NCBI RefSeq assembly: GCF_024448955.1
Contig: NZ_JAMOIH010000003.1
Coordinates: 186,001-250,000, forward strand
Source of the DNA: Stutzerimonas stutzeri
Lineage (GTDB): Bacteria; Pseudomonadota; Gammaproteobacteria; Pseudomonadales; Pseudomonadaceae
Reading direction: 5' to 3'
Length of the DNA: 64,000 nucleotides
Shown here in pieces: positions 48,021-57,569 of this stretch. Within the stretch, counting starts at the first letter, position 1. Every line of letters starts with the position of its first letter. A model generated the notes under the pieces. The model made no database searches. It was given only the letters and a program-made list of their open reading frames with translations, and had not been told where the DNA came from. The position numbers were made by a program, and so were the translations under genes.

Positions 48021-48174
48021 TCGGCGTCGTTGCGTAGCGAACCACTGACCGGGCAACGCCCGAGCTCAGGCGAAATCAGCCAAACCTGATTTCAAGACGC
48101 TACGCACGATCCGACGCTTTGCGATTGCCTGCTTCGGCAGGCCTACGAACCCCCCACGCCCCAGGAGTAAAACC

Positions 48175-49491
48175 ATGACTCTGCGAAGATTCGCAGGGCT
48201 AGGAGCCCTTTTGTCTCTGATAAGCCCAGGCATCGCCTTGGCGCAGGACGTGACGCTCGATTCAGGCGACACGGCCTGGATGCTCACAGCCACCGCCCTG
48301 GTGCTGTTCATGACCATCCCTGGCCTGGCCTTGTTCTACGGCGGCATGGTCCGCTCCAAGAACATCCTGTCCGTCATGCTGCAGTGCTTCGCCATCGCAG
48401 GCCTGATGAGCATCCTCTGGATGGCCTACGGCTACAGCCTGGCGTTCGACACCACCGGCATGGAAGCAGGCGTCACCAATTTCAGCTCCTTTATCGGCGG
48501 GCTCGACCGTGCTTTTCTCAGCGGCCTGACCCCAGACAGCCTCACCGGCACGGTTCCGGAAAGCGTGTTCATCACCTTCCAGATGACCTTCGCCATCATC
48601 ACCCCGGCGCTGATCGTCGGTGCCTTCGCCGAGCGGATGAAGTTTTCCGCGATGCTGGTGTTCATGGGCGTCTGGTTCACTCTGGTCTATGCGCCGATCG
48701 CCCATATGGTCTGGGGCGGTGACGGCGGCCTGATGTGGGATTGGGGCGTGCTCGATTTCGCCGGCGGCACCGTGGTGCACATCAACGCCGGTATCGCTGG
48801 CCTTGTGGCTTGCCTCGTGCTCGGCAAGCGCAAGGGCTTCCCGACCACGCCGATGGCGCCACACAACCTGGGGCTGACATTGGTGGGCGCCGCAATGCTC
48901 TGGATCGGCTGGTTCGGCTTCAATGCCGGGTCCTCGCTGGGCGCCAACGGCACCGCGGGCATGGCCATGCTCGTGACGCAGATCGCCACCGCTGCCGCGG
49001 CTCTAGGCTGGATGTTTGCCGAGTGGCTGACGCATGGCAAACCCAGTGCTCTGGGCATCGCCTCCGGCGTGGTCGCCGGCCTGGTTGCCATCACGCCCGC
49101 TGCTGGCACGGTCGGCCCGATGGGCGCACTGATCATCGGTCTGGCTTCGGGCGTCATCTGCTTCTTCTGCGCCACCAGCCTGAAACGCAAGCTCGGTTAC
49201 GACGACTCGCTGGATGCCTTTGGCGTGCATGGCATCGGCGGCATCGTCGGTGCGTTGCTCACCGGCGCATTCGCAGCGCCTGCACTGGGCGGCTTCGGTG
49301 AGGTGGACAACATCGCGCTGCAGCTGTGGATCCAGCTCAAGGGCGTGCTGTTCACCGTCGTCTACACGGCGATCGTCACATTCGTGATTCTCAAGGTGAT
49401 CGATTGGCTGATGGGCCTGCGGGTCAGCGAGGACGAAGAAACCGTCGGCCTCGACCTCAGCCTGCACAACGAGCGCGGCTACAACCTGTAA
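48175..49491 (+). CDS. amtB1: Ammonium transporter AmtB1
   Basis: The 438-residue precursor has a cleavable signal peptide (about 1-22, ending IALAQ) and 11 membrane helices. The pore His pair is visible in PIAHMVWGGDG and DAFGVHGIGGIVGAL, and GLALFYGGMVRSKNIL is the family signature. The C-terminal tail LMGLRVSEDEETVGLDLSLH is the GlnK-binding region. It lies 154 bp after glnK in one nitrogen-controlled unit. Confidence 0.95.
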   Translation: MTLRRFAGLGALLSLISPGIALAQDVTLDSGDTAWMLTATALVLFMTIPGLALFYGGMVRSKNILSVMLQCFAIAGLMSILWMAYGYSLAFDTTGMEAGVTNFSSFIGGLDRAFLSGLTPDSLTGTVPESVFITFQMTFAIITPALIVGAFAERMKFSAMLVFMGVWFTLVYAPIAHMVWGGDGGLMWDWGVLDFAGGTVVHINAGIAGLVACLVLGKRKGFPTTPMAPHNLGLTLVGAAMLWIGWFGFNAGSSLGANGTAGMAMLVTQIATAAAALGWMFAEWLTHGKPSALGIASGVVAGLVAITPAAGTVGPMGALIIGLASGVICFFCATSLKRKLGYDDSLDAFGVHGIGGIVGALLTGAFAAPALGGFGEVDNIALQLWIQLKGVLFTVVYTAIVTFVILKVIDWLMGLRVSEDEETVGLDLSLHNERGYNL

Positions 49492-49608
49492 ATCCCGATC
49501 AAGAGTACGAACCCCCGGGAGCCAACCCCGGGTTTGGGGCCGGCTTGCCGCGAGAAAGGTCTGCCGGCGACCGAACGGCGCAAAACGCGCGACAGCAAGA
49601 GGTGACAC

Positions 49609-50862
49609 ATGGACAGCACAGCTTTGATACCCGTCCAGTACGGACTCGATACCTTCTACTTCGTCATCTGCGGTGCGCTGGTGATGTGGATGGCGGCCGG
49701 TTTCGCCATGCTCGAATCCGGTCTGGTGCGGGCCAAGAACACGGCGGAAATTCTTACCAAGAACATCGTGTTGTATTCGGTGGCTTCGATCATGTATCTG
49801 CTGATCGGCTACTACATCATGTATTCGAGTCCCGAAGGCGGCATCCTGCCGAGCCTGGGTTTTCTGATTGGCGATGAGAACGCGGTCGACGTGGTCGCGG
49901 CGGGTGGCGAGGATGCGCCGTACTATTCGGCGCGGGCCGATTTCTTCTTCCAGATCGTGTTCGCCGCAACCTGTATGTCGGTGGTGTCCGGCGCGGTGGC
50001 CGAGCGCATGAAACTCTGGGCCTTCATCGCCTTCGCCGTGGTGATGACTGGGTTTATCTACCCGATTCAGGGCTTCTGGAAGTGGGGCGGCGGTTTCCTC
50101 GACGCGGCAGGCTTCCTCGATTTCGCCGGCTCGGGTTTGGTGCACATGGCCGGTGCCTCGGCTGCGCTGGCTGGCGTGCTGCTGCTGGGCGCGCGCAAGG
50201 GCAAGTACGGCCCGAACGGCCAGATCAACGCGATTCCCGGCGCCAACCTGCCGCTGGCGACTCTGGGCACCTTCATCCTGTGGATGGGCTGGTTCGGCTT
50301 CAACGGTGGCTCGCAGCTGCGCATGAGCACCATCGAGGACGCCAACGCCGTCGCCCAGGTGTTCACTAATACCAACATGGCCGCCGCTGGCGGGCTGGTC
50401 GCGGCGCTGATTACCGCACGTCTGCTGTTCGGCAAGTCCGACCTGACCATGATTCTCAACGGTGCACTGGCCGGTCTGGTGGCGATAACCGCCGAGCCGC
50501 TGACTCCGAGCGCTCTGCAGGCCGTGCTGATCGGCGGTGTCGGCGGCGTGCTAGTGGTGTTCAGCATCCTCGGCCTGGACAAGCTACGGATCGATGACCC
50601 GGTTGGTGCCATTTCGGTGCACGGCGTGGTCGGCATGTGGGGTCTGCTGGCGGTGCCGCTGACCAATGCCGATGCATCCTTCGGCGCGCAGCTGCTGGGG
50701 CTGGCTTGCATCTTCGCCTGGGTCTTCATCTCCAGCCTGATCGTCTGGGGCATCATCAAGGCCGTGATGGGCCTGCGAGTGAGCGAAGAGGAAGAATACG
50801 AGGGCGTCGACGTGGCTGAGTGTGGCCTCGAAGCCTATCCGGAGTTCACCAGCAAGCGATAA
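49609..50862 (+). CDS. amtB2: Second ammonium transporter AmtB2
   Basis: The 417-residue protein lacks a signal peptide (YGLDTFYFVICGALVMWMAAG begins helix 1) and has the same fold with the twin His in GLVHMAGASAALAG and ISVHGVVGMWGLL. Its C terminus (GLRVSEEEEYEGVDVAECGL) also keeps the GlnK-contact pattern. It is quite different from AmtB1, so it is not a recent duplicate. The tandem amtB arrangement behind glnK is known from P. stutzeri A1501, by my memory. A strong terminator follows. Confidence 0.94.
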   Translation: MDSTALIPVQYGLDTFYFVICGALVMWMAAGFAMLESGLVRAKNTAEILTKNIVLYSVASIMYLLIGYYIMYSSPEGGILPSLGFLIGDENAVDVVAAGGEDAPYYSARADFFFQIVFAATCMSVVSGAVAERMKLWAFIAFAVVMTGFIYPIQGFWKWGGGFLDAAGFLDFAGSGLVHMAGASAALAGVLLLGARKGKYGPNGQINAIPGANLPLATLGTFILWMGWFGFNGGSQLRMSTIEDANAVAQVFTNTNMAAAGGLVAALITARLLFGKSDLTMILNGALAGLVAITAEPLTPSALQAVLIGGVGGVLVVFSILGLDKLRIDDPVGAISVHGVVGMWGLLAVPLTNADASFGAQLLGLACIFAWVFISSLIVWGIIKAVMGLRVSEEEEYEGVDVAECGLEAYPEFTSKR

Positions 50863-50878
50863 TCGTCAACGTGACGAC

Positions 50879-50909
50879 AAGGGCGCCTGCGGGCGCCCTT
50901 TGTTTTTTC
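50879..50909 (+). terminator. Rho-independent terminator of the glnK-amtB1-amtB2 unit
   Basis: GGGCGCC-tgcg-GGCGCCC is followed by TTTGTTTTTT, 17 bp after the amtB2 stop. Confidence 0.88.
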
Positions 50910-50958
50910 TACCGCCGCGCTAGAATGCGCCCGTTCAGGTGTCGAGGGGCATTCCAGC

Positions 50959-51384
50959 ATGTGGCAACAGACCGTGATCACACTGCGTCCTAGACCGCGT
51001 GGCTTCCATCTGATTACCGATGAGCTGCTTGCACAACTACCGGAACTGCAACAATGCCGGGTCGGTCTGTTACACCTGTGGCTGCGCCATACCTCGGCCT
51101 CGCTGACCATCAACGAGAACGCCGATGGGGCGGTGCGGCGCGACTTCGAGAGGTTTTTCAACCGCCTGGTGCCGCAGGATCAGGGTGGTTACGAACATGA
51201 TTACGAAGGGCCGGACGATCTGCCGGCGCATTTCAAGGCGAGCCTGCTCGGTTGTCAGGTGAGCTTGCCGGTCGGCGAAGGGCAGCTGGCATTAGGGACT
51301 TGGCAAGGTATCTATCTGGGGGAACACCGCGATCGAGGGGGTGCCAGACAGGTCGTCGCAACGCTGCACGGGATGGCAAGTTGA
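50959..51384 (+). CDS. yjbQ: YjbQ/UPF0047 family protein
   Basis: The 141-residue protein has the family motif [15 protein letters not shown] with a metal-site His, then [19 protein letters not shown] and [18 protein letters not shown]. Members show weak thiamine-phosphate synthase activity and may bind metal; the true role is unclear. The gene is separated from the next by the 316-bp palindromic element. Confidence 0.9.
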   Translation: MWQQTVITLRPRPRGFHLITDELLAQLPELQQCRVGLLHLWLRHTSASLTINENADGAVRRDFERFFNRLVPQDQGGYEHDYEGPDDLPAHFKASLLGCQVSLPVGEGQLALGTWQGIYLGEHRDRGGARQVVATLHGMAS

Positions 51385-51424
51385 ATTTTTTTTGGCGGTG
51401 GCGAACAAAGCACATCGCTGGGCT

Positions 51425-51740
51425 AGGGTCTGTTGCCGTTTCGTCGCGGCTGCGACGGAGCCGGTTTTTGCGCGAGACAAGGCACGAGTCGCGCAGTTTG
51501 GTCGTTCCAAATAAGCGACGAGAAACGCCGTCTCGCGCAAAAACCGGCCCGTCCCTTCGGGTTGCGCGGCAAATCTCGCCATGCGGCGTTGCGGGACTTG
51601 GCAAGGGAACGACCATTACCTGCGTCCCGCGCGATCCACATGGATGTGGTGAATGCAGCAAGCCCGCCGGGAGCGGGCGCTGCCTGCCTGGCGAGATTTG
51701 GCGCAGCAACGCGGCTCGCAGCGAAACGGGAACAGACCCT
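51425..51740. mobile_element. 316-bp structured palindromic element, MITE-like, no coding capacity
   Basis: Terminal inverted repeats of about 28 bp (AGGGTCTGTTGCCGTTTCG at the left; CGAAACGGGAACAGACCCT at the right) enclose two further stem-loops. One has perfect 19-bp arms, GCCGGTTTTTGCGCGAGAC (51460-51478) and GTCTCGCGCAAAAACCGGC (51530-51548); the other pairs GGCAAATCTCGCCA with TGGCGAGATTTGGC (51568-51581 and about 51688-51701). No transposase is present. A 47-bp relative lies upstream of radC. No clear target-site duplication is visible beyond a possible TA. The longer reading frames through it are chance. Confidence 0.75.
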
Positions 51741-51774
51741 TAAACTTCCGCTTTGGCAAGGTACGAGGTTGAAC

Positions 51775-52107
51775 ATGAGCGACGAAGAATTAGAACAAGA
51801 CGATCTGGACGTTAACGACGAGGAGGAAGGCGAGGAGCTGGCCGCCGCCGATGACGGCGACGACAACGCTGACGACGAGGGGACCGACAGTGAGCGCGCC
51901 ACCCCGACGACCAAGAAGGCCAAGGCCAAGACGGTGGTCGTCGAGGAAATGCCAAGCCTGGAAGCCAAGCAGCGCGAACGTGACGAGCTGGCACGTGCGA
52001 TGGAAGAGTTCCTCGCCCGTGGCGGGCGCGTACAGGAAGTTGAACCGAACGTAGTCGCCGATCCGCCGAAAAAGCCTGACAGCAAGTACGGCAGTCGTCC
52101 TATCTGA
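51775..52107 (+). CDS. sutA: SutA-like acidic RNA polymerase-associated protein
   Basis: The 110-residue protein is strongly acidic in its first half (many Asp/Glu, no fold expected), then has a helix (EAKQRERDELARAMEEFLAR) and a disordered tail ending KKPDSKYGSRPI. This is the SutA layout of Pseudomonas, where SutA binds RNA polymerase and supports slow-growth transcription. In P. aeruginosa sutA lies next to glnK-amtB, as here with yjbQ and a palindromic element between. The ATG at 51775 has ACGAGG before it; the longer frame upstream runs through the element. Confidence 0.88.
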   Translation: MSDEELEQDDLDVNDEEEGEELAAADDGDDNADDEGTDSERATPTTKKAKAKTVVVEEMPSLEAKQRERDELARAMEEFLARGGRVQEVEPNVVADPPKKPDSKYGSRPI

Positions 52108-52196
52108 ATCAAAGCGAAAAGCGCTGGAGGCGGAAGGCTGGATGAGCTCGCAGGAGCCATCCATCGCCTTGAGCTGTATCAGCGCTTGAGCACGAA

Positions 52197-52236
52197 CGAA
52201 GCCCAACACCGTCTGGTGTTGGGCTTCGTTGTATTT
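52197..52236. terminator. Perfect 14-bp hairpin between sutA and the HAD gene
   Basis: CGAAGCCCAACACC and GGTGTTGGGCTTCG with a GTCT loop form a flawless stem, followed by TTGTATTT. It lies between convergent genes and can act in both directions. Confidence 0.8.
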
Positions 52237-52252
52237 GCGACTCGCTAAACCC

Positions 52253-52948
52253 TTATCGCCAGCTGGCCAGTAAAGCCGGGAGCTCTGCGAGGCTGCGGAT
52301 CACCGCGTCTGGCTGGCCGTCATGCTGCCACGGCGTTCCGGCAGGATTGAACCAAATGGCGCGAACGCCGGCCCGCTGCGCGCCACCGATGTCGTCATCA
52401 GGATGATCACCGATATGCACCGCGTGCTCGGCGCTCACCCCCGCGCGGCCGAGCGCTTCCTGGAAAGGCCGCGGGTCCGGCTTGCCGATGCCCAGTTCTT
52501 CGGCGCAAAGGGTGAACTGGAAATAATCGGCGAGGCCCAGGCGACGGACATCGGCGTTGCCATTGGTCAGCACACCGAGTGTGTACTGGTTGGCCAGGCA
52601 CTCCAGCGTCGGGTGCACGTCGGGAAAGAGATCGATCGCATGGCGGGCTTCGAGAAAAACCTCGAATGCCTGGTCGGCGATGTCTTGCGCTTCGCCACTC
52701 GGATAGCCGGCGTCATGCAGCGCATGGAAGAGGATGCGCCGGCGCAGTTCGCTGATACGGTGCTTCAGGCCTGGCTCGGACTCGACCAGCATGCGACGGA
52801 GAGCGGCCAGCGACTCGACAGGAAAGTCGCCCAGGCGCGGCGCGTATTGGCCGAGCCAATCTCGCAAGCGGATTTCGGCGCTCTGAATGACCGGGCCGAC
52901 ATCCCACAGCGTGTCATCGAGGTCGAAGGTGATCAGCTGAATGCTCAT
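52253..52948 (-). CDS. HAD-superfamily hydrolase (YigB-like phosphatase)
   Basis: The 231-residue protein has HAD motif [15 protein letters not shown] with both Asp, motif [12 protein letters not shown], the Lys in [11 protein letters not shown] and motif [17 protein letters not shown]. coli YigB dephosphorylates FMN and other substrates. Its ATG overlaps the xerC stop (ATGA), so the two are translationally coupled, as in other Pseudomonas. Confidence 0.9.
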   Translation of the reverse strand: MSIQLITFDLDDTLWDVGPVIQSAEIRLRDWLGQYAPRLGDFPVESLAALRRMLVESEPGLKHRISELRRRILFHALHDAGYPSGEAQDIADQAFEVFLEARHAIDLFPDVHPTLECLANQYTLGVLTNGNADVRRLGLADYFQFTLCAEELGIGKPDPRPFQEALGRAGVSAEHAVHIGDHPDDDIGGAQRAGVRAIWFNPAGTPWQHDGQPDAVIRSLAELPALLASWR

Positions 52949-53844
52949 GGGTCACTGTCCTGCTTACGTTTGGCACGCGGGTGCGCCTGGTCATAGACCT
53001 TGGCCAAATGTTGAAAATCCAGGTGGGTATAGATCTGCGTGGTGCCGATGTCGGCATGGCCGAGCATTTCCTGTACGGAGCGCAGATCTTGCGACGATTC
53101 GAGTACATGGCTGGCAAAACTGTGCCTGAGCATGTGCGGGTGCAGATGCTGGCCGAGCTCACGCACACCGGCCTGGCGTACCCGCAATTGCACCGCGCGC
53201 GAACCGAGGCGGCAGCCCTGCTGACTGACGAAGACCGCACCATCGAGCGGATTGCTCAGCGCCCGCAGCGGCAGCCAGGCTTGCAGCGCTTCGCGGGCCT
53301 TGCGTCCGATAGGGAGCACGCGATCTTTGTTGCCTTTGCCATGGACGTGAACCAGGCCGGCCGGGACGTCGAGCTGATCGAGATTCAGACCGACCAGCTC
53401 GGCCAGGCGCAGTCCGGATGAATAGAACAACTCAAGCATGGCCTGATCGCGGTGGCCGATGAAATCATCCTCGATGCCGCCGTCGAGCAGCTGCATCGCC
53501 CGGTCGGTGTCGAGCAGCCGTGGCAGACGTTTCTCACCTTTGGGCGCGGAGATGCCGGCGGCCGGATCGTGAGCGCAGCGCCCTTCCTGATTGAGGTAGC
53601 GATACAGGCCGCGCAGCGATGAAAGCAGACGTGCCAGGCTGCGGCTGGATTGACCCTGGCGGTGCTGTTCGGCAATCAATTGGCGAACGTGCGCGCTTTT
53701 CAGTTCGGACCACTGCCCAAGCTGCTGCTTCTGGCAGTAGCCCATCACCTTGATCAGGTCGCGCCGGTAGGCATCCAGCGTATGCGGCGACACGTGCCGC
53801 TCGCTGCGCAGATGTTGGAAATAAGCGTCGAGATCGGTTTGCAT
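52945..53844 (-). CDS. xerC: Tyrosine recombinase XerC
   Basis: The 299-residue recombinase resolves chromosome dimers at dif with XerD. The catalytic residues are visible: Arg in [26 protein letters not shown] (His and Arg), [15 protein letters not shown] (His, then the nucleophile Tyr). The N-terminal SAM-like domain is [20 protein letters not shown]. It belongs to the lppL-lysA-dapF-DUF484-xerC-HAD operon. Confidence 0.96.
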   Translation of the reverse strand: MQTDLDAYFQHLRSERHVSPHTLDAYRRDLIKVMGYCQKQQLGQWSELKSAHVRQLIAEQHRQGQSSRSLARLLSSLRGLYRYLNQEGRCAHDPAAGISAPKGEKRLPRLLDTDRAMQLLDGGIEDDFIGHRDQAMLELFYSSGLRLAELVGLNLDQLDVPAGLVHVHGKGNKDRVLPIGRKAREALQAWLPLRALSNPLDGAVFVSQQGCRLGSRAVQLRVRQAGVRELGQHLHPHMLRHSFASHVLESSQDLRSVQEMLGHADIGTTQIYTHLDFQHLAKVYDQAHPRAKRKQDSDP

Positions 53845-53869
53845 CAGAGCTCACTTCGATATGAGGCAG

Positions 53870-53953
53870 CCATAAGCTTGAAGCTGAAAGCTAGACGCGA
53901 ATCGCTCGTGGCCCCCGCATTGGGCTTCCAGCTTCCAGCTTCCAGCTTTTTAG
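53870..53953. repeat. Short tandem and inverted AAGCT/CTTCCAG repeats
   Basis: Between the DUF484 and xerC genes CTTCCAG is repeated three times in tandem (about 53925-53946). AAGCTTGAAGCTGAAAGCT copies lie nearby in inverted orientation, so the region can fold. The type is common in Pseudomonas intergenic DNA. Confidence 0.6.
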
Positions 53954-54645
53954 CGTACCGACCGCAGCGGCGCAGAGTAATGCGGCAGCACCCGAGTCAG
54001 CACCTCGGCGATATAGCTGAGGAACAGGGTGCCCAGCGAGCTCTTGTAGTGCTGCGGGTCTTTGCTGCCGATCGCCAGGATGCCTTGCTGCTGGTTGAGC
54101 GCGACCACCGCTGCCGAGCCGATCTCGCTGCTTTCCTCTTCGCCGAACAGAAAGACCAGCTCATGCGGGCGGAGCACGCCGCAGATGGTCTTGCCGCCGC
54201 CGAGCAAACCGCCAATGGCTTGCTGTGCTTCGGCGCTGGTGACGCTGCGACCCACCGGCAAGGGCGCTTCGCTGAACAGGATCAGGCTGACATAGGGCAC
54301 CTGGAATTCGTGCCGCAGGCTTTCATCCACGGCCCCGATGACTTCTTCCAAGGACTTGGCATCCAGCAGGTCGAGGACCAGCCGGCGAGTCTTGTCGAAC
54401 AATCTATCGTTGTCGCGGGCCACGTCCATCAGCTGCGACAGGCGGTGACGCATCTCGATGTTGCGTTCGCGCAGCAGCTTCACCTGCCGCTCGACCAGCG
54501 ACACCGCGCCCCCCGGCAGGTGCGGAATGCGCAGCTCCGGGATCAATTCATCATGGTCGACGAAAAATTCTGGATGAGCACTCAGATAAGCCGCGACGGC
54601 TTCGGCGTCCGGCAGTTGCGGCTTATCCTGGTTTTGCTCGGTCAT
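53950..54645 (-). CDS. DUF484 family protein (GAF-like)
   Basis: The 231-residue protein has the DUF484 layout: an N-terminal helical start ([20 protein letters not shown]), a coiled coil, and a GAF-like C-terminal domain ([20 protein letters not shown]). The function is unknown; the gene is nearly always between dapF and xerC. Its ATG overlaps the dapF stop by 4 bp. Confidence 0.9.
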   Translation of the reverse strand: MTEQNQDKPQLPDAEAVAAYLSAHPEFFVDHDELIPELRIPHLPGGAVSLVERQVKLLRERNIEMRHRLSQLMDVARDNDRLFDKTRRLVLDLLDAKSLEEVIGAVDESLRHEFQVPYVSLILFSEAPLPVGRSVTSAEAQQAIGGLLGGGKTICGVLRPHELVFLFGEEESSEIGSAAVVALNQQQGILAIGSKDPQHYKSSLGTLFLSYIAEVLTRVLPHYSAPLRSVR

Positions 54646-55472
54646 AGGCGAACCTGTCCTTCGAAAACGCGAACGGCGGGGCCGGTCATCATAACGGGCT
54701 GACCTGGGCCTGCCCATTCGATGGACAGACGGCCACCCGGCAGGTCGATCTGCACCGGCGAGTCCATCCAGCCCTGGCAAATCGCAGCGACTGCGGCGGC
54801 ACAGGCGCCGGTGCCGCACGCCTGGGTCTCACCCGCCCCACGTTCCCATACGCGCAGTTTGGCGTGCTGGCGATCGATGACTTGCACAAAGCCGGCGTTG
54901 ACCCGTTGTGGAAAGCGCGGGTGATGCTCGATTTTTGGCCCGAGCTCATGCACCGGCGCGCTGTCGATGTCGTCCACACGCAGCACCGAATGCGGGTTGC
55001 CCATGGACACCGCGGCGATTTGCAGCTGCTGTCCGTCGACGTCCAGCGGATAGCTCAGCGCTTCACCGTCGGCCTGGAACGGAATGTCGGCCGGGACCAG
55101 CCGTGGCGGGCCCATGTCGACGCTAATCTGCCCGTCGGGACGGATATCCAGTTCGATAATCCCGCCCTTGGTCTCGACGCGAATCCGGCGCTTCGTGGTC
55201 AAGCGCTTGTCCAGCACGAAACGGGCGAAGCAGCGCGCACCGTTGCCGCACTGCTCCACTTCGGAACCGTCTGAATTGAAGATGCGATAGCGGAAATCCA
55301 CATCGGGATTGTGCGGCGGCTCGACTAGCAGCAGCTGATCGAAACCGATGCCGGTATGCCGATCGCCCCATTGCTTGGCGTGCTTGGGCTGGATATGCGC
55401 GTGCTGACTGATCAGGTCGATGACCATGAAGTCGTTGCCCAGGCCGTGCATCTTGGTAAAACGCAAAAGCAT
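54642..55472 (-). CDS. dapF: Diaminopimelate epimerase
   Basis: The 276-residue enzyme converts LL- to meso-diaminopimelate for lysine and peptidoglycan. Both catalytic Cys are visible, in [15 protein letters not shown] and in [12 protein letters not shown]. The ATG at 55472 gives [15 protein letters not shown], the family N terminus. It lies 10 bp after lysA. Confidence 0.97.
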   Translation of the reverse strand: MLLRFTKMHGLGNDFMVIDLISQHAHIQPKHAKQWGDRHTGIGFDQLLLVEPPHNPDVDFRYRIFNSDGSEVEQCGNGARCFARFVLDKRLTTKRRIRVETKGGIIELDIRPDGQISVDMGPPRLVPADIPFQADGEALSYPLDVDGQQLQIAAVSMGNPHSVLRVDDIDSAPVHELGPKIEHHPRFPQRVNAGFVQVIDRQHAKLRVWERGAGETQACGTGACAAAVAAICQGWMDSPVQIDLPGGRLSIEWAGPGQPVMMTGPAVRVFEGQVRL

Positions 55473-55482
55473 CGTCGTGGCC

Positions 55483-56730
55483 TCAGGCAGGCAGCAGGCT
55501 TTCGCCGGCGTAGAGCTCCTGCACGCTTTCGCGGCGGCGCACTTCGTAGGCTTGGTCGCCGTCCACCAGCACCTCGGCGGCGCGGCCACGGGTGTTGTAG
55601 TTGGAACTCATGACGAAACCGTAGGCGCCGGCCGAACGAACAGCCAACAGATCACCCTCGGCCAAGGTCAGCGGGCGTTCCTTGGCGAGAAAATCGCCGG
55701 TTTCGCAGATCGGGCCGACAATATCGTAGTGGCGGGGCTGACCTTCGCGCGGCTGCACCGGCACCACGTCCATCCAGGCCTGATACAACGCCGGGCGGAT
55801 CAGGTCGTTCATCGCCGCGTCGACGATGGCGAAATCCTTGTGCTCGGTGTGCTTGAGGTATTCCACGCGGGTCAGCAGCAGGCCGGCGTTGGCGACGATG
55901 GAGCGGCCCGGCTCGAACACCAGTGCCAGGTCGCGCCCCTCGATACGCTGGCGCACAGCCTTAATGTAATCACCAGCCAGCGGCGGTTGCTCGTCACGGT
56001 AGCGAACACCGAGGCCGCCACCCAGATCCAGGTGGCGAATACGGATGCCGGCTACCGCGAGGCGATCGATCAGCGCCAGCAGGCGGTCGAGTGCGTCAAG
56101 GAAGGGCGGCAGGCTGGTGAGCTGGGAGCCGATGTGGCAATCGACACCGACGACGTCCAGGTTGCTGAGCTCGTGAGCCCGCGCATAGACCGCTTCGGCA
56201 TCGGCGATGGCAATGCCGAATTTGTTTTCCTTGAGACCGGTGGAAATGTACGGGTGGGTGCCGGCGTCCACATCGGGATTGACCCGCAGCGATACCGGTG
56301 CCGTCACACCGAGTTCGGCTGCGACCAGTTGCAAGCGTTCGAGCTCTTCGGTGGACTCGACGTTGAAGCAGCGCACGCCGACTTCCAGCGCGCGGCGCAT
56401 GTCGTCGCGGGTCTTGCCGACGCCGGAGAAGACGATGCGCTCAGGCTGCCCGCCAGCGGCCAGCACGCGCTCCAGTTCACCGCGCGAAACGATATCGAAG
56501 CCAGCGCCGAGCCGGGCCAATACGTTCAGCACGCCAAGGTTCGAGTTCGCCTTGACCGCGAAGCAGACCAGATGCGGCATGCCGCTCAGCGCATCGGCAT
56601 AGGCGTGGTACTGAGCCTCGATATGGGCGCGCGAGTAGACATAGGTGGGGGTGCCGAAGCGTTGCGCGAGAGCGGGCAGCGCCACGCCCTCCGCGAAGAG
56701 TTGACCGTCGCGGTACGAGAAGGCCTCCAT
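55483..56730 (-). CDS. lysA: Diaminopimelate decarboxylase
   Basis: The 415-residue PLP enzyme makes lysine from meso-diaminopimelate. The PLP Lys is in [12 protein letters not shown], with [17 protein letters not shown] and the Cys-containing [10 protein letters not shown]. It lies 12 bp after the small lipoprotein gene and starts the lysine part of the operon. Confidence 0.97.
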   Translation of the reverse strand: MEAFSYRDGQLFAEGVALPALAQRFGTPTYVYSRAHIEAQYHAYADALSGMPHLVCFAVKANSNLGVLNVLARLGAGFDIVSRGELERVLAAGGQPERIVFSGVGKTRDDMRRALEVGVRCFNVESTEELERLQLVAAELGVTAPVSLRVNPDVDAGTHPYISTGLKENKFGIAIADAEAVYARAHELSNLDVVGVDCHIGSQLTSLPPFLDALDRLLALIDRLAVAGIRIRHLDLGGGLGVRYRDEQPPLAGDYIKAVRQRIEGRDLALVFEPGRSIVANAGLLLTRVEYLKHTEHKDFAIVDAAMNDLIRPALYQAWMDVVPVQPREGQPRHYDIVGPICETGDFLAKERPLTLAEGDLLAVRSAGAYGFVMSSNYNTRGRAAEVLVDGDQAYEVRRRESVQELYAGESLLPA

Positions 56731-56742
56731 GGAAATGCCTCC

Positions 56743-56883
56743 TTACAGTTCGAATCGGTCTTTGGAACGTTCTTTGACAGCAGCCTCGTCGTCCGGCAGA
56801 TACAGCGGGCCTTTCTGGCCGCAGCCGCCAAGCGCGGAAGCGAGAACCGCGAGTGCGATGAATGGAAGCAACAGACGCTTCAT
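56743..56883 (-). CDS. lppL: Small outer-membrane lipoprotein LppL/LptM
   Basis: The 46-residue precursor reads as a lipoprotein: [20 protein letters not shown] then Cys21, with [11 protein letters not shown] after it, the conserved QKGPL(Y)LP pattern of LptM/YifL. In enteric bacteria LptM helps assemble the LPS translocon LptD. It lies directly upstream of lysA as in other Pseudomonas. It is too short for most ORF filters. Confidence 0.9.
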   Translation of the reverse strand: MKRLLLPFIALAVLASALGGCGQKGPLYLPDDEAAVKERSKDRFEL

Positions 56884-57073
56884 GGGGGTGCAATCCTAGA
56901 AAAATCGATGGGCCGGAGTATACCCAGCACCCACCGGATTGCCTATGTGGGCCGCGCTCGGCGGTAAGCGTCGCTGCTAGCCGCTCGCTAGACGCGGTGG
57001 TCGCCTGCTAAGCTCGCCGGCAGCGTCGGTGGCCGCCATGCCGCCGTACAACCCGTACCGAGGAAAACGATCC

Positions 57074-57406
57074 ATGAGTTTGAGCGAAGCCCGCTTTCAC
57101 GATCTCGTCGACGCCGCGCAGGAAGAAATCGAGGATGTTTTCGATCACAGCGGCATGGATGTCGATCTGGAAAATTCCGGTGGCGTTCTCACCGTACGTT
57201 TCGAGAACGGCACGCAACTCATTTTCAGCCGTCAGCCGCCGTTGCGTCAGCTATGGGTGGCCGCGCGCTCGGGTGGTTTTCACTTCGACTATGACGAGGC
57301 CGCCTCGTTGTGGATCTGTGATGCCAACGACGAACGCCTCGGCGAGCTGTTGACGCGGGTCACTCAGGAGCAGGGCGGCGAGGCACTCGAATTCGAAGAG
57401 CTTTGA
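57074..57406 (+). CDS. cyaY: Frataxin homologue CyaY
   Basis: The 110-residue protein matches CyaY: MSLSEARFHDLVDAAQEEIE, the acidic ridge (EDVFDHSGMDVDLENSGG), and RQLWVAARSGGFHFDYDE. It donates or meters iron for Fe-S cluster assembly. The ATG at 57074 gives the family N terminus. A terminator follows. Confidence 0.95.
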   Translation: MSLSEARFHDLVDAAQEEIEDVFDHSGMDVDLENSGGVLTVRFENGTQLIFSRQPPLRQLWVAARSGGFHFDYDEAASLWICDANDERLGELLTRVTQEQGGEALEFEEL

Positions 57407-57497
57407 GGCACCACGCTGAACGAATCGGGTCGCCGCGATGAGCCTCGATCTGGGCTCTTGCTTATTTAATCGGCTGTGTTAGGGTCGACTTCCGGTT

Positions 57498-57534
57498 AAA
57501 AAAACCCCGCCTTCGGGCGGGGTTTTGCTTTTCT
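57498..57534. terminator. Rho-independent terminator between cyaY and rnk
   Basis: AAAAACCCCGCC-ttcg-GGCGGGGTTTTGCTTTT makes a strong stem flanked by A and T runs, about 90 bp after cyaY and before rnk. Confidence 0.85.
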
Positions 57535-57569
57535 ACCTCTTTACTTTTTACAGGAGTTTACCCGGCACC

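Noticed and set aside
51295-51606. 14-nt direct repeat GGGACTTGGCAAGG in yjbQ and in the element
   Set aside because: The yjbQ copy encodes conserved family residues, and no matching junction suggests duplication; chance or convergent sequence is enough.
51433-51774. N-terminal extension of SutA through the palindromic element
   Set aside because: The codons lie in the repeat element, and the SutA family begins at the acidic MSDEEL start with its own ribosome binding site.
55420-56967. 515-codon open frame opposite dapF and lysA
   Set aside because: Both genes on the minus strand have complete active-site motifs, so this is a shadow frame.
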